Shown here piece after piece: positions 12,151-26,231 of a DNA stretch of 64,000 bases (position 1 is its first letter; every line of letters starts with the position of its first letter). Source of the DNA: Sipunculus nudus (Eukaryota; Annelida; Sipuncula; Golfingiida; Sipunculidae); the NCBI GenBank assembly GCA_026874595.1, contig CM049308.1:79282124-79346123 (forward strand), given 5' to 3'. Position numbers and translations under genes: made by a program. The notes under the pieces are model-generated. The model saw nothing but the letters and a program-made list of their open reading frames with translations, was not told where the DNA came from and ran no database searches.

Positions 12151-13895
12151 GTACACTAAAACTATGCAAAAATAGTTCTGAAATGTCAAGCTTTCAGTTT
12201 ACATTACTGAAATAAGACCTAAAGTTGGCAAATAGTCAACTAACTAACAATCAAATATTGGATCAAGCATGAATCCCTTCAAAACCCAAACATTTTAAAT
12301 AACATTTATAAAAGTCTGCCTACCTGAATAATTTACCACAAATTTCTTCATTTTAACAGCCACAGTATGTCCAAATCATATGTAAATGATCAAAAATAAG
12401 TTTCCTGTAAAACTGAAATAATCCAGGCCTGAACTGAAGGCCAGGTACAGCACCAGCTGTGGTACTGCTGTAGATCCATGTAACATCAGTATATCACTGG
12501 TTATAAATCCACCCAAGGCATTTCCAAAATAAGTTCCGTCACTGAGTGGACTGTGTCATCTGTTATTCCTGCACTTGGAGCAGAGTGAAGGTAGTATTGG
12601 CCTGTGTATTATGTATGTACCACAGGACCACATTAAAGATCCTCATGGCACATACCCAGCATGCTTGCTTCCCCCTCTCGTTGACGATGTCGTTGTGTTC
12701 ATTTCATGGACCCATACCATTACTATACACCACCCACACGATAGCTCACCTGACAAAGGCTTTGCCTGAAGCCCGCATGTTTGTGTACTGTATGAGAACT
12801 GATTTACATGACAACCAAACTACTTACACTAGCTTATCAATTTGTTCAAATTCAGCAAATAAAAGTATCAATTAATAAATACCAGAACATCCTTTTCTCT
12901 CTAGGGGGGATTGCTTGTTTTCTCCATGTCCACTTTACAAGCTACTTGAGTGGTTTAATATACCTGTATGTTAATTACACCTCGTTACCTGTAAACTTTT
13001 TACCTATGATTGACTGAATTTTGTATTCAGCACATTTCACCTATCAAAACCCCATGGGGTAAAATCTTTGTTAGGAATGTCTTTGTACTGCTGTATATTT
13101 ATACAATCCCTTTCTTATTTTGGTAACAAGTACCTGTCTGGATGTTTACTAACCAGCCAGCTGTATGCAGGTTTATGAACACAAGTTTCCCCTCCATTCA
13201 ATTTTCAAATTGAATTCACTCTCTCATGACAATTGGGCTTAATCAGATTTGTGTACACAAGAAATAACACTTATGAGTTGGTGCTTTTGAAACATGCTAT
13301 TCATCTTCTGACAAAGTCTGAGAAGGCAAGGTCAAGACAGCGCACTCTCTCTGATCAGTGACCAAGGTATGTGCAGTAAGTACGGGCTGTGGTATATGAT
13401 ATCCTTTATTTCTGAATGAGTGACTGACTGCTAAATGAAACCTCTGCATTGTAACCCAGTAGTAAGTTTATACAGATAGTAATTTACCTGTCTCAGCTGA
13501 CAAAGGTTTATGCTTGTACAAAACTCAAATTAAGGCCTTTTAACACACTGATTTATGATTCCTCTTCTTGATCCTAACTGGTAATTCAATATTTGTAAAA
13601 TAACCAGCAGCTTCCAGGAACTACAGGTGAATATATTTACTCACTTTCCTGCCAATAATTATCCCTGTGCTGACTGGAAGAACTTTAAGGCCTTTAACTA
13701 CACTTATTTAAATTCCTTACTCATCTTAAAATGGCAATTCAGATGAGTAAAATATGCCAACCCTTTAATTCTATAGAAGCTAAAGATAACTTGCTAAGTT
13801 CTTGACCAGCTTTCCAATAAGATAAACTGTGACTAATTAATTAAGGGAAAACCACTTGATACCCCATCCTTTCCCAATAACAATATCAAACTTTA
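12151..13895. other. ASPP intron sequence, nothing supported
   Basis: No exon is supported. The longest frame (12546-12875, plus strand) has an incoherent composition and overlaps another frame on the same strand. Confidence 0.45.
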
Positions 13896-14653
13896 AACAA
13901 GGGACCCATGGGTCACGGCGCTCAGCTGATCGTGATTGGACTATAAATGTTTCTCCACTGTGATACTATATCAAGTCGATAAAGCTTATGAATATCATGG
14001 ACATGTTGGGCTATTATAAAGGAATGTAATGTAATATGTGAGTAAATGATAAATGAAATTACCTGACTGATGGATTAATAGAGTAAAATATAGAGGTTTA
14101 TTTTTTATTTATTTAGGAGGGGTTGAAAATTGTGATATATTTGAGCAAATATGAATGCAATGACAGCAGTAATAAGCAGTAGTAGAATGATGATAAGGCT
14201 ATTTGTTGATGGATCTAAAGTGTATGGTAGGCTGCAAGCTTTCAATTTGACAGATATGATGTTATGATTAACTATGCTGATGAAGTGATTTATGAATTTG
14301 TGACTGTATGACACAATATCTCTTTAGTCTTGACAAGGTACATTATTGTGATGCCCACTATGTCTACATATTACACAATATTGACATAATTTCTGGCATG
14401 TACATAGGTACCTATGGACGAATAGTTATACAAAATATTAAAGTATGAATATATCTGATTCATCTTGTTCTTGCTTACTGAAGGTGACTTTGGGATGGGG
14501 TTTGGAGAAGGGAAAAGTGAGGGTAGCACGAAGATGGATGTAGAAATAATCTATTGTAATGTTTTTCATTTATATAAGAATATGAAAAGCTAAGAGGAAA
14601 GGGGCCCTCTTACTTGGTTATAGTAAAGTTCTAAATATATGATTGCAAACTAA
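13896..14653 (+). mobile_element. interspersed element family B, copy 1 (758 bp)
   Basis: The same 758-bp sequence occurs at 34336-35093 in the same orientation with only scattered differences, and a truncated reverse copy lies at 60434-60964. One end is AACAAGGGACCC followed by the palindrome GACCCATGGGTC and CACGGCGCTCAGCTGATC. The other end is near GATTGCAAACTAA. It has no coding capacity beyond a roughly 69-codon minus-strand frame, present in both full copies, that looks fortuitous. It is non-autonomous. Identical length in two places shows a defined unit; the class is undetermined, with Helitron-like or other ends possible. Confidence 0.85.
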
Positions 14654-15489
14654 TACTCTGACAAGACTGTCATGAAGAAAAACAGTAAAAGTTCTGAGAT
14701 ACTGTGATGCATATGAAAATTTACAGATGGACATTTTTTTTAAGCATCTCCACTTTTTCCATTAAGAAGTTTTTATCTGAATCATTTTTTTTATTTACAG
14801 GTTTTATAAATTTTTTATAAAAAAAACTGAAAATATAAGTTAAAATATTAGAATTGTTGCAAAAGTTGCAATCATTATATATACAGAGTAAAAAACTGAA
14901 ACTATAAGTTAAAATATTAGAATTGTTGCAAAAGTCGCAATCATCATATTTCCTGAGTGTAGCTTATATTGGGTCATATTATGCATACACATATATTTTA
15001 TTTTTAAATCATAAATGTTTAAACTGAATTTAAAAGAAAATAATGCCACAACATGGAATCTACAAGAATATTCCTTGAATCACTATTAAAAAGTTTTGCA
15101 CATTGGAGTTTTCAGTACATGCTTAATTTTATTCACCAAAATAAAATAAAAGATTAAGTAAATTTGATAAAATTAAACATCTTTTCAAATAAAGTATACA
15201 CACTGTTGGTTGAATGAGGGACAAACAATATCATTGTGCTAATTACTATCCCAGTTTTAATTTATTACTGGAATTAATAGTCAATTTCACACCTGGTGAA
15301 GTTTTTACTGTTCTGAAGTAAGATTACTTATCTGATGAACATCCACACTTTCATAGCAATACACCACTTTGTGGACACAATTAAATGTACACTTTAACCA
15401 TTGTAACCCTGGTGGTACAATACAAAATCTAAAATGTAGCATGGCCTAGAATAAGAATGAATCAAATACAGAAAAAAAATAATTCATCT
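14654..15489. other. intronic sequence with a local tandem duplication
   Basis: Mostly AT-rich sequence. At 14821-14946 a roughly 68-base block containing ATAAGTTAAAATATTAGAAT is present twice in tandem with very few differences. Confidence 0.7.
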
Positions 15490-17022
15490 AGTTTATGCAC
15501 CATCTGGAAGGGGGGGGGGGGGGAGTGCAGGCCAGAGGGGAAGCCTGCTGGTAGTGGCCAAGCTGAGCCAAGACAAGCTGCCTGGGGTGGGTTACATAAT
15601 GCAAGTGAAGGCTGTACTACTAGGTGGGCTACATGTAAACAACACTTGACATGGTGTATGAAAATGTGAATAAAAGCTATTCTTTCCAATCAATTTCTTT
15701 GAAATTTCAGATTTTAAAAGATTAAATCCTTATGTATATATGCTGTGAAAATTAAATCAACAGTGCCAAAGTTGGACAAAATTTAAGGTATTAATTTTTT
15801 TATTTATGCTAATAACTTGAAAAATTTGCAAAATTCAGATCCAATTTTGGGTAAACAATTGAATCTTGATTAAATAAAGTTATATTCCTGAAAAAAGTCT
15901 CTAGGTTCAGCAATTCTCATGTTAGGTGAGTAAATATATTTCCTGATTTTTAAAAAATTGCATTATATTTTGGCCCATAACTTCAAAATAATACCCAATA
16001 CTGACCTAATTTGTAGTATGTTCATAGAAAATGTTTGAAAGAATGTGAATACTAAATATGATCAAAAACAGATCAGTGGTTTTGATATTGGGCAGCCTTG
16101 AAGTGTAACAATGGCATTTTATATGGAAAACGGAGGTTTTTCCTTAATATCTCGAAGGAACGAAGTCCTAATGACCCAATTTTCGGTCTGGTAGGAGATT
16201 TTGGGGACATCTAAAATTATGCCAACAGCCTGGGGAGCATAGAGATGTGCACTGAATGACCTACAGTCATCAAAGTGGACTGCTTGACAATGTAAGGGAA
16301 TACAACAAGAGCCTCCAAAAAATTCAATAACTAGCCTAATTTTGCAGCTCTTATTTTCAAATTTCAGATTTTAACAGATTAAATCCTTATGAGTACATGC
16401 TGTGAAAATAAAATCCACAGTACTTACATGAAAAAAATGTGCCGTGGCCAAAGTTGGGCAAAATTTAAGGTACAAATTTTATATTTTTGGCAATATTTAA
16501 AAAAATTTAACAGATTTTGATCTAATTTTTGGTATACAACTAAATTTTGATTTATTAAATTTGTATTACTGAAAAAAGTCCCTACCTTTAACACTTTTGG
16601 TCTTAAGTGACCAAATATCTTCCTGATTTTATTATCTTCCATTATATTTCGGCCCATAACTTTTTTAAATTAAATAATACTGACTTAATATCTGGCATGT
16701 ACATAGAAACTATATAGAGGAATATTTATGGTACATATTAAGAAAACCAGATGAGTGGTTTTGATATTAGGCAGTCCTGAAGTGTAAAAATAGATTTCTA
16801 ATAAAAAATTGAGGTTTTTTACTTAATATCTCGTAGGAAGGAAGTCCTATTGATCCAATTTTCGGCATGGTAGGAGATTTTGGGGACATCTAACTGTATG
16901 CCGAATTTCAGATTCTTAGGTCCAACGGTGTCGAAATGTGCCATTCTAAGGACGGACAGACGGACGGACGACGGACAATGGACCACGGCTATAGCTCAGA
17001 TGACTTATAGTCAGCTGAGCTA
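15490..17022 (+). mobile_element. interspersed element family A, copy 1, with ACGG tract and terminal hairpin
   Basis: Two tandem related units of about 640 bases (starting near 15695 and 16345) are followed by a GGACGGACAGACGG tract (about 16952-16976) and a terminal hairpin at 16992-17022, whose arms are TAGCTCAG and CTGAGCTA with an inner GACT/AGTC pair. The left end carries a GC-richer segment with a run of 14 G at 15510-15523. Copies recur at 35735-36924 and, in reverse, at 56920-58510. The architecture (leader, internal tandem units, tetranucleotide tract, end hairpin) matches non-autonomous pearl/HINE-type elements reported from bivalves. No transposition protein is encoded. Confidence 0.82.
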
Positions 17023-18594
17023 AAAGATGAACATATTTTCTACATCTAATATGTGTTCATGTTATAATTTTAGTATATTCTGTCTATATTAGTTGTGTAA
17101 GAGAAATACATTAGTTAAAGAAGAAATGTTTCCATTTATATTTCATGAAATTATAGCCAGTTCACTAAGTCTTTCTTAATTATTTTATTTTTTTCCCAAA
17201 TGTACATTTTAAGATGCAAGAAAATGAAAAGAGTTTGGCCAAGTGTGTGTTTCCAGTAAGGTAGTCTATCATTTAACTGTTTTAAATCTGATGTATGTAT
17301 CTATGGCAATGGAATTTCATGTACCCATATTAGTTACTCAAGACTTATTTTATGGGGGGGGGGGGGAGGGGAAATTTGTTATCTGAGTGAATCCAAGTAC
17401 AACCACTTAATATTGGGAAAGTGAAATCAAAAGTCTTGGCAGTATACCAGGGATTGCACTGAGGTGACCTGTGAACTAGATATGCACAATAATATAGCAT
17501 TTTTTAGAAAATACCTTACCTGATTTATACAGCATTATACTAGCACCCTAGCCTATTCACATACATACAAAACATAAACACCATCATTGCTTTTTGGAGG
17601 GCAAACATAAAAGTATATCTTTCTCAGAGGGGGAACTATTAGTGCCTTACTGAGAACCTAAGCAGGAAAACTTGTTAGTTTTGGCATCAACATATAGGCC
17701 AAAAACCAGGGGTCAAACCTTGTTGTTTATTATTAATATTCTTATTTATAACTCGGGGGGAAAATACCTAAATATCTGGAACAAAGAAACCTCATGATAA
17801 CAGTCAAACTATTACAGGGTTCCCAGCTGCCAAATCTGAAAAAAAAATCCCTGACTATTCCCTGACTTTCAGTTGGCTTTCAAGTATAAATCATCTTGCA
17901 TATTTTGAATTTGGTCACGATAATATTATTTTACAGCCAACCCAATGAAAAGCTTAAATGGAAAAACGTATGGAATACCAGCATCATACATCAGATCATG
18001 CTTTTATTATATTACTTCTCAGAAAATGAATTGTACCATCATTAATTGTTGGTGTTATATGCTGTGCATCCATACTCTGCATCATCAAACTTTGATCTTT
18101 ACACAAAAATTAAAAGGAAACAAGATTAAGCCTGCAAACTTAACATATTCTTACACACAAATTAAAAGGAAAAAAGATTAAGTCTGCAAACTTAATTTTT
18201 ACATTTTTATAAGAGATGCCAAACCCTTTCAACCTGATAAGTAACTGCGTTTGCCACAGCCATTAAAATTCCCAAACTTTTCCCTGACTTAAAAAATATA
18301 AAAAAAATTTCCTGACTTTATGAAATTCCCTGACCGCTGGCAACCCTGTATTATGAAACAAAACCTCACTTGTAATAACGTAATATTCATTCACTACGTC
18401 TTTGCAATTCCAGATGCATAAATACACAATGTAACAAATCAGTATAAGAGTCCACATTTGAAAGAAAAAAAAAAGATTAATCACGAGATAACCTAAATTA
18501 ACACCACCACCAGCTTTTAGTATCCCAAGTAGGTAAAGAGAGAAAACGTACTAAGTGACCCCTCCTTAAAACCAAGCACAAAGAGAACACATAC
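17023..18594. other. ASPP intron sequence
   Basis: No exon seen. It contains a run of 13 G at 17354-17366 and an internally repeated 40-base block at about 18094-18195, with two copies of an ACACAAATTAAAAGGAAA-type segment each followed by AGATTAAG, TCTGCAAACTTAA and neighbours. Confidence 0.55.
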
Positions 18595-18714
18595 CTCCTG
18601 CATATATAATTGAGACCGCTGGTTGGTGGCGCAGGTAGAAGCGTACTTCATCACGGTGGACCCCCCACTGTTGAAGTATCTGATACGGCCGCTCATATTC
18701 TTCCACTGGACGCT
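18595..18714 (-). CDS. ASPP-family exon, second half of the ubiquitin-like/RA domain
   Basis: A 120-nt minus-strand exon with a TTTTACTGACAG acceptor and a GTATGTG donor. It takes one base from the preceding exon and encodes ERPVEEYERPYQILQQWGVH then RDEVRFYLRHQPAVSIIYAG, ending in phase 1. The ERPV start and the EV(R/K)F(F/Y)LRH motif are diagnostic of the N-terminal domain of PPP1R13B/TP53BP2 (ASPP1/ASPP2). In vertebrates this is a ubiquitin-like fold annotated as Ras-association, which contributes to Ras binding and localisation, while the C-terminal ankyrin/SH3 region binds p53 and PP1. The inhibitory paralogue iASPP lacks this domain, so this is the ASPP1/2 type. The rest of the protein is outside the window or unrecognised. 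Confidence 0.93.
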
Positions 18715-20000
18715 CTGTCAGTAAAATAAAACAAATGTCTTTAGGTTATCTGGTTAATGAGCAACACAAATGTATGGTTATTATTCTAATTAATAAATTA
18801 TATGGTATTATATCACATACCCACAATGTAATGATCCATAAAATTTAATATATCTTGATCTACATGCAGTCTCAGTTTGTATCAATTCATGTAGTGTGCA
18901 CTGACACAGAAAAAAATACAAGTGGATAATTCAGTTAAACAACTGCTTTTATCATATATCTCTTTTAATTGTATCAGACAATATCTTTAGTGTATTTTTA
19001 TGTCTAATTCATCTTAAATGCATTAAGCTTAAAATTCGATTTCAAATATATAGTGTATATGAAAAAGATCATATATTACTCCTTTCATTTTTTTTATTTA
19101 TTTGAGGTCAAAGGTCCTCTGATTCTTATATCTTTGGTATTGTCCTAGAATGAAATTAAAACTCATTCAGTAAGAATGTAATGTGAAATTGCCCCATGTC
19201 CCATTAGACACATATACACAGGGCTACAGGTACAGCCTGTTTCAGTGTGTTTCCATTAACACAACCGGTAACAACTTCATGTACTGACATTAATATTTAC
19301 AATCTTTGTCATGTTGCATATTCCATCAATAAAAAACACTTTAAATTATCACTACTTAAACTTAATTAGATATGTCATGGTGAACCATCTAATCTATAAA
19401 TTTACCCTTGTATATTTTAAATAAGCCAAGGTGAATTCATTAAGAAACATTCAAAAGCACATGAATTGATGATTCATGTAGGTAATTTGTTATTTTTAAG
19501 TATTATTGTGCAATGATGTTATGCTGGGGTGTTAACTGAAATTATTGAATTAAAATGGATTCAGCATATAATAATAATGGAATAAGCAAGTACAATGATG
19601 CACTGATTCATTCATCATGTTTTATATTGCTCAGGTAATCCATATTCAAATGTAGTTGATCATACCCATGTCTGAAATAACACTCAGTAACAGGTATACA
19701 AAACTGTACACATCTTCAGTAGAGGTCACTTAATATCCCACATTTGTCCATCCATCATTACTAAAGGGAAAATTTATTAACCCTGATGGACCTGCATCAT
19801 TATCAAACCCATTTTAATTTATAAATAATCACTTGGTTCCTAACTAGGTTCAATCCTAATGTGACATTCCTGATGTGGAAGAGTGCCAATTAGCACATTT
19901 AATGACAATTATTTGGTAATCTCAATATTCCTATTTATGTCATGAACTGAAGTTCACCTGAGTATTTTATGAGGTCACCAAAAATATAAAAGTAACTCAC
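18715..20000 (-). other. ASPP intron between the two RA-domain exons (1,286 bp)
   Basis: Bounded by a GTGAGTT donor and a TTTTACTGACAG acceptor on the minus strand, with matching phase 1. The interior is AT-rich, without recognisable repeats or RNA genes. Confidence 0.85.
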
Positions 20001-20148
20001 CACAGCCTCTCCATATTTCCACCAGATGGCACTGCCCTTCCCCTGGCTCTTTACAACAGTCTATGACATCACCACAGGTGGTCTCAGGTGTGATCGGCAC
20101 CTCGCATATGTTCTCCTCGGTATCATCGAGATACACCTTCAGTATTAT
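20001..20148 (-). CDS. ASPP-family exon, first half of the ubiquitin-like/RA domain
   Basis: A 148-nt minus-strand exon with a TTTGTGTATTACAG acceptor and a GTGAGTT donor. It starts in phase 0, ends in phase 1, and encodes [17 protein letters not shown], then [25 protein letters not shown] and VEIWRGC. The sequence VP(V/I)TPET.C.DV(I/V)..CKEPGE..CHL.E(V/I)W is the hallmark of ASPP1/ASPP2 N-termini, and the position matches the first beta strands and helix of the domain. In vertebrates a very short first exon precedes it, so the start codon must come from one of the phase-0 mini-exons further right (26232-26270, 30628-30690 or 47278-47301). Functional inference from the family: a PP1 regulatory and p53-pathway cofactor with roles in cell polarity. 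Confidence 0.95.
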
Positions 20149-23100
20149 CTGTAATACACAAAGACAAAAGATTAATCAGTGATAACAGCTATGTGTTATG
20201 CTTGATAACCAGTGATAAACAAACAATATGGGCATTATTGCCCGTTTGTTCATCAAACTCTTTCAAATGTATTAGCTCAAGAACCTTCCACTGGATTAAT
20301 GTGAAAATTTTACAGAAGTTCAACCCTGTGAGAGGATGCGCCCTCTCAAGTTTCAGACTCATCGGAAATACAATATGGCAACCAAGTTGTTTGAGATATT
20401 GTAATAAATTTTTAAAAGATTGATCCCTTAATTTGATATAACTTACAGTGATGAATTCCAGACCAATATGACATCCAAAATGGCCACATGGCTGCAATTT
20501 TGATTCAGGCATTTAGCAACTCGGGGCTGTGATTGAGGACCTCCAGGGTGTTTATCATTTCAAGTTATTCCAGGTGTACACACATTAGCATTCATTGGAA
20601 TTATTTAACTAAAGCACATGTGCATTATAATTTATATCATATGTTTAAATTAATCTTTTTAAAATATTAAAATACCTATACAGTAACTAATCTAGACACC
20701 TTAAGATATCAAACTGGATGTATAGCCCGGCATACTATGACTTTCATCTCTCTAACTGCAACATACTTTATTTAAACTGTAATATAATTTGATCTAATTT
20801 ATAATCTGCATTTTTTTTTAGCCAAATCCTGCAAACATATTATAAGATAATGCCCTGAAGAAGATATATAACCAAAGTGCATCCGAGGACATGAAAGTAA
20901 CCTGAGTGATCTATTTTTCCCCTGAGGGGGGCATGCATGACTGGACCTTACCACCAGTATATAAGCATTTCACAGTAATGGTGTCTCAGGAATGCATGCC
21001 AATTTTTGTGTATGTCTAGCAAGACTACAGTACCAATAAATCTTACGCTGTACTTCCATGTCTGATGAGAAGACTTTGCGGTGAGACACAGGAACATTTT
21101 AACGATGCCCAGCAACTGTAGCACCTCTCACTTGTGCATTATCAGCAAACGGTCCTCCATAATTATTAACCACACAAGACATTCCCCAAATCCATGAACC
21201 ATTTGAAATGACCATACTACTCCATACTTCAGGTGGTTACCAAGTACATGTGTGAAATCACTGATGATCTAGTAGTCACGATTGAATGACTCCCTGACCT
21301 TTGACCCCTGTAGATGTGAGATATTTGGCAGCACGTCTCGCTGGACATTATATGCACGGGTTAGTGTATCGCAACCCCTGATATACTATTATAACCAGAT
21401 CACACAGCTCCGTGGAACCTTACAATAAAAGAGTGGAATAAAACTCTTTTAATGTCTCTTGTACCGGCAGTGAACCCACCCTGTATTTATGCCAACTCAA
21501 CAGTTAGTGTATATCAATACATTCTACATGTGAAAACTTTCAATGGTCACAGGCCCCTTGTTATTAAGGTGTGTGGCCACACAGAGTTGTACATCAAACC
21601 AACTGATACAGAAGGTTTAGTAGGACTTTGCCATTCATGAACACAGGCACAATCATATTAATCTATATTTCATCAAATAGTAAAGACCATTGTTGGTTTT
21701 GTGGTATTATTAATTATCATTCACTTTTCTTTAGATATCCAATGGAAGCACTTATGCCTGACACCTGCATGGAGTCATCATCAGCTAACAGCCCAGCAGC
21801 TAAAGGATAAACAGCAGCTGAACAGCAGAAGCTGCTGCACAGTAACTGTCTTTTGCCAACAGCCCAACATTGCAAGGTAAGGTACAATTTAACAAAGCTA
21901 GATATGTTTCATTCACAAGCAGTGATTTATTGTCATCACTCCTCAGGGAAGAGTGTACTTTTATGTACTAAAATGCAAAGTACACTTGCATGATAATTAT
22001 ACACAAACTTCACCAGTTAGAGATGTAACATTTACAAGTCCCAAGCTGTACCAGTATGGGGTATATACATCAATATATCTTACTACTACATCATGATTGA
22101 TGACTGACTCCTCACCGTCTCCTCAAAGATAGCATTACCTGATCAAGATTTATAAGCTGTCCCTCCTTATTCACTGTTATGATTAATGTGGCCACAGCCT
22201 ATTTTGCTGAGTGGCATCAAGGTCAAAGGTTAATGATATGTAAACAAGAGATGCACCAACCATCTCCACTGAAAGCACCACAGGTCACTGAGTGTGACCT
22301 AACAACCATAAATTGAGTCACCTTACAATGTTACCATGGGCAAGTATGCTCTTCTTGACAGGCTGCTTGTGGGGTGCAACATACTACAGGGCCCTCTGGT
22401 GGAGAGATTTGGAACTAATTAAACTTGGTTTTTTGCTCTGATACAATTGCAGACACCAGTCTTGTTTTCAAGGTCTCCAAAACCTGTCAAAAATTATTCT
22501 TAACTTTTGTATTCCGTTCCAACACCTGTGTTATCTGGTATTTGTGATGTCATTTCTTTGAAATCAATTCATTTAGTAAGCAAAACAAACGTAGCAGACA
22601 GAGACAAGATTGTGTGTATATTCTAGAACAACAGCAAATTGAAGTGTAAAGAATAAACCTGTTTGGATATCTTTTATGATGTCCACCTAAAACACAGTCA
22701 TTGGGCAATGCATTCTGAAGTCGTGATATTCAAATATGCACTATAAAGACACTATTTATGCTCCAGGCTACAGTTTCTATACAGCTTGCTCTGTTCAGGC
22801 TGCCTAAAGTTTTCTGTCTTGTTTCATTTTCAACTTCAAATACAGCAAGGGTATTATATTCATTCCAATTAAATACACAATTTTCATATTCTGCCCTAGG
22901 AATTTAATATTTGAACTTTGTTACCAGGTACCATCAATTGTAACTGGTAACAATAAAGTTGCCCATGAGGCATATTCAATGCTCAAATTAATCTGACAAA
23001 CCACTGAAGGCCACAGCACATAAATATAGGTCACAGTGACATAAATTTGGGTTTGCAAGTCGAGTTTATCAAAACCTATCAGCATATTTACATTGAAGAT

Positions 23101-23416
23101 CCCTGAATATTCGAGTCCTGCATGGTTAGTATCACCCTGATAGCTGTAGTCTCTCACTGTCAGCAGATTTACAGTGGCTCAGATGTCTTTCAGTTAATGG
23201 AGCTAAAAATGACAAAGCTGGACAATGGTGCTTTAATGGACTTTGGAACTGTATTGTCCATCAGTTCCCTATAATTCTAACTGGTAGGGCTTGGGAAATG
23301 AAGTTTCATTCATGTTGATAAAGAATCAAAGCAATTTCTTTTGTTGGGTGAAAAATTATACCAAGTTTAACAATGAGACAGCCAGAATAACTAGAATATC
23401 AGCAGAAGCTGACAAA
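20149..23416. other. ASPP intron, no exon supported
   Basis: Non-coding. A CAG/CTG-rich patch occurs at 21820-21845 with a small hairpin, followed by a plus-strand donor-like GTAAGG at about 21875. This could belong to an antisense transcript but has no supporting frame. Confidence 0.5.
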
Positions 23417-24560
23417 AGCCCTCAGCCAAAAGAACAGTGTTTATAGGTGGTAACAGTAACAAGTACAAAATATTTGTTCTCTCATGGATGTATATCTGTA
23501 CATGTCTCAGTTATAAATTTAAACTGGAGAGGTATGTACCATGTTGAATAACAATCCACCATATGCTTTTAGAAGATATTCTGCTCACAAGGCCGAAGTT
23601 GAAAAATCTGATAAAAATTAATTAAAATCAGAAATTGTAGGTAGTGCCCCCAAACTTGTGCAGCAGGTACAGACCATCAGTCCCAATGATCATAGTGAGT
23701 TTTGTAAAAATCCACCCAATGGTCTCTGAGAATTAAGCTTCTAAGGGTTTTTCTATATCCAGCTGTAAAACATAGAAAAATAGGTCAAGGTCACCCATCT
23801 TCGAAATTCACTGAGATACTGTCAATATACATCTTCACTGATGAAATAAAATTCCCATGGTTAATCCTTTTAGAGATATCCTGCTCACAAGGCCAAAGTT
23901 GAAAAATCCGATAAAAATTCATTAAAAATCAGAAATTGTAGGTGGCCCCACCAAATTTGTGCAGCAGGTACAGACCATCAGTCCCAATCACCATAGTAAG
24001 TTTTGTGAAAATCCACCCAATGGTCTCTGAGAATTAAGCTTCTAAGCATTTTTCTAAAATCAGCTCTTAAACGTAGAAAAATGGGTCAAGGTCACCCATC
24101 TTCAAACTTGACAGAGATTTTGTCAATATACATCTTCATCAAAGAAATAAAATTCCTATGGTGAATCCTTTAAGAGATATCCCTCTCACAAGACCAAAGT
24201 TGAAAAATCCGATAAAAATTCATTAAAAATCAGAAATTGTAGGTGGCCCCACTAAATTTGTGCAGCAGGTACAGACCATCAGTCCCAATGACCATAGTAA
24301 GTTTTGTGAAAATCCACCTAATGGTTCCTGAGAAATAAACTTCAAAGTGTTTTTCTATTATCAGCTCTAAAATATAGAAAAATAGGTCAAGGTCACCCTT
24401 TTTCATCTTGACCGAGATTTTGTTGATATACATCTTCAGCGAAGAAATAAAATTCCTATGGTGAATCCTTTTAGAGATATCCTGCTCACAAGGTAAAAGT
24501 TAACGGACGCCGGCCAGACGGACGGACAGACAGCTTGGGTGACGACAATAGCTGAGGGCT
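23417..24560 (+). mobile_element. pearl-like element with three 300-bp core units
   Basis: Three tandem copies of a unit close to 300 bases; the phrase CTGCTCACAAGG or its variants begins at 23581, 23881, about 24183 and 24482. After the last copy comes a GGACGCCGGCCAGACGGACG tract (about 24505-24530). The ends carry short inverted sequences: AGCCCTCAGC at 23417-23426 and GCTGAGGGCT at 24551-24560. No protein is encoded. The combination of core array, tetranucleotide-like tract and short inverted ends fits the pearl/HINE type. Confidence 0.82.
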
Positions 24561-26231
24561 AAAAATAATTAAACTTGCCCAGTTTCATCTCCTATGGTGA
24601 AATGTTTGCAACCCATTTAAATTAATGTGCTGGCATTTCCAAATATTCTAATACCTTCCTCAACTTGCTTTTAGGGACCTTTCCCCATAATATTACAGGT
24701 AAATTCAAATGTAGGATAACCCAAAAGAAATCTAAAATTTATTTCTGGTGTACTTTGACAAGCATGGTGGCTGAACATCAACAGTAATGTGCAGGTATTT
24801 AAATAACACATAAAAATGGTATTGTATTCATGAAAAGGCGGCTAGTTTCAGAACACATTAAATCATGTATCATATACTGGTATGTGACCTGTATGGTATA
24901 TATGTTGTGAGTTATTCCACACAGCTGTATCCCTTTATTCAGCACTCATAAAGAAGACAATACACAGGGAACTTGGGTGATTTTATCTGGTATCCCATAA
25001 CATGACAAAACTAGGGCTAGCTTATAAACTTTAAATTCATTTCAGGACAGGCCCATGCCCTCCTTGTCCATAGCAATGCCTGTTGAATTGCATCTCCAAT
25101 TAAAGTAAAATTTTGAAAAAATGAATACAGTTTATCTAGATAATCCATCATTAATAAACCTTATTTTTGACATTTGCCATAAACCAACAATAAATAAATA
25201 TTTACTCTACTTTATCAAAATTTCATACATATCTAGCCCTTAGCAATTTTACAAGGCACACCCCATTTGGTAAACTGACAAGACAATGTGTGTTGTCATT
25301 TGTCATACTCGTCTATGATATATATATATATATATATACATAAATAGATAAAGTGTGGTAGTAATTCACACTATATTGCATCTGATTCTTAACTTTACAT
25401 ATGTTCAGATTAAGACCTTTACATAAATGTCATGCTTATAAAACAGTCAATTCAGTGATTCTGTTAAGATATCTGACGTCTGGTATTTCCTACAAATTTA
25501 CCACCATATCATTCTCTTTCCAAAATTCTCCATCTACCACAGCATGTAAACACTTACTTGATAAACAGGGCAGGTTGGTGGAGAAATTTTAATCACTTAT
25601 TATTAGTCAAGGTTCAGCGTTCAATTACTGATCAACTTAGGACAGGCCATCAGAAGAAATCATAATATAAATTATCAGGCCATGTTTTGCAATCAGTTGT
25701 TGATAAAATATAAATTTTTATACATACAGTCTGTAAGAGTTATTGAAACAACCATATGAGCAACAACATAGGCACCAGAGAATGACAACAGAAGACAAAT
25801 TGCAATGTCTTCTAAAGCCAACACATAGGTTTATACTTTGCTCTGACATACCCAGAATGACATTAACAATGTCTAAGTTCAATCTGTTATAACAGTTCAT
25901 GGAGCCTCCACTTATTTTTATCATTGACTGAGATTTTCTTCAGAATAATACTGAATATCACCCTAGCCTCATCTTGTACAGGATGTTTCAATGTATCACC
26001 ATACTCATAAATCATATCAGTCCTTTGAAGTCAGAATCTTTCTTTGTATGAAATAACTCAAGAAATCTAAGCAGAGCCAGTGCTTGCAAGAAATGGTTTC
26101 GCATCAGAGACATGTCCATCATACGAGACCTATATTACCTGAAGGTATCTCTTTTCTTTGATCTTAGATATTTTCTACAAACACTACGCACACTTGTAAG
26201 CTAATAATAAAATGTGTAGCAGTTTACTTAC
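24561..26231. other. ASPP intron, nothing supported
   Basis: AT-rich sequence with a short TA microsatellite at about 25317-25338. No exon was identified. Confidence 0.5.

Noticed and set aside
12546..12875. 109-codon plus-strand frame
   Set aside because: No domain-like pattern, no splice or promoter signals, and it overlaps another same-strand frame of similar quality.
14105..14314. 69-codon minus frame ending in a hydrophobic segment, also present at 34546-34755
   Set aside because: It is inside family B, is duplicated only because the element is, and is truncated with altered sequence in the third copy.
20189..20512. 107-codon minus-strand frame next to the ASPP exon
   Set aside because: It lies upstream of the exon across its acceptor, contains no family motif and is best read as intron.
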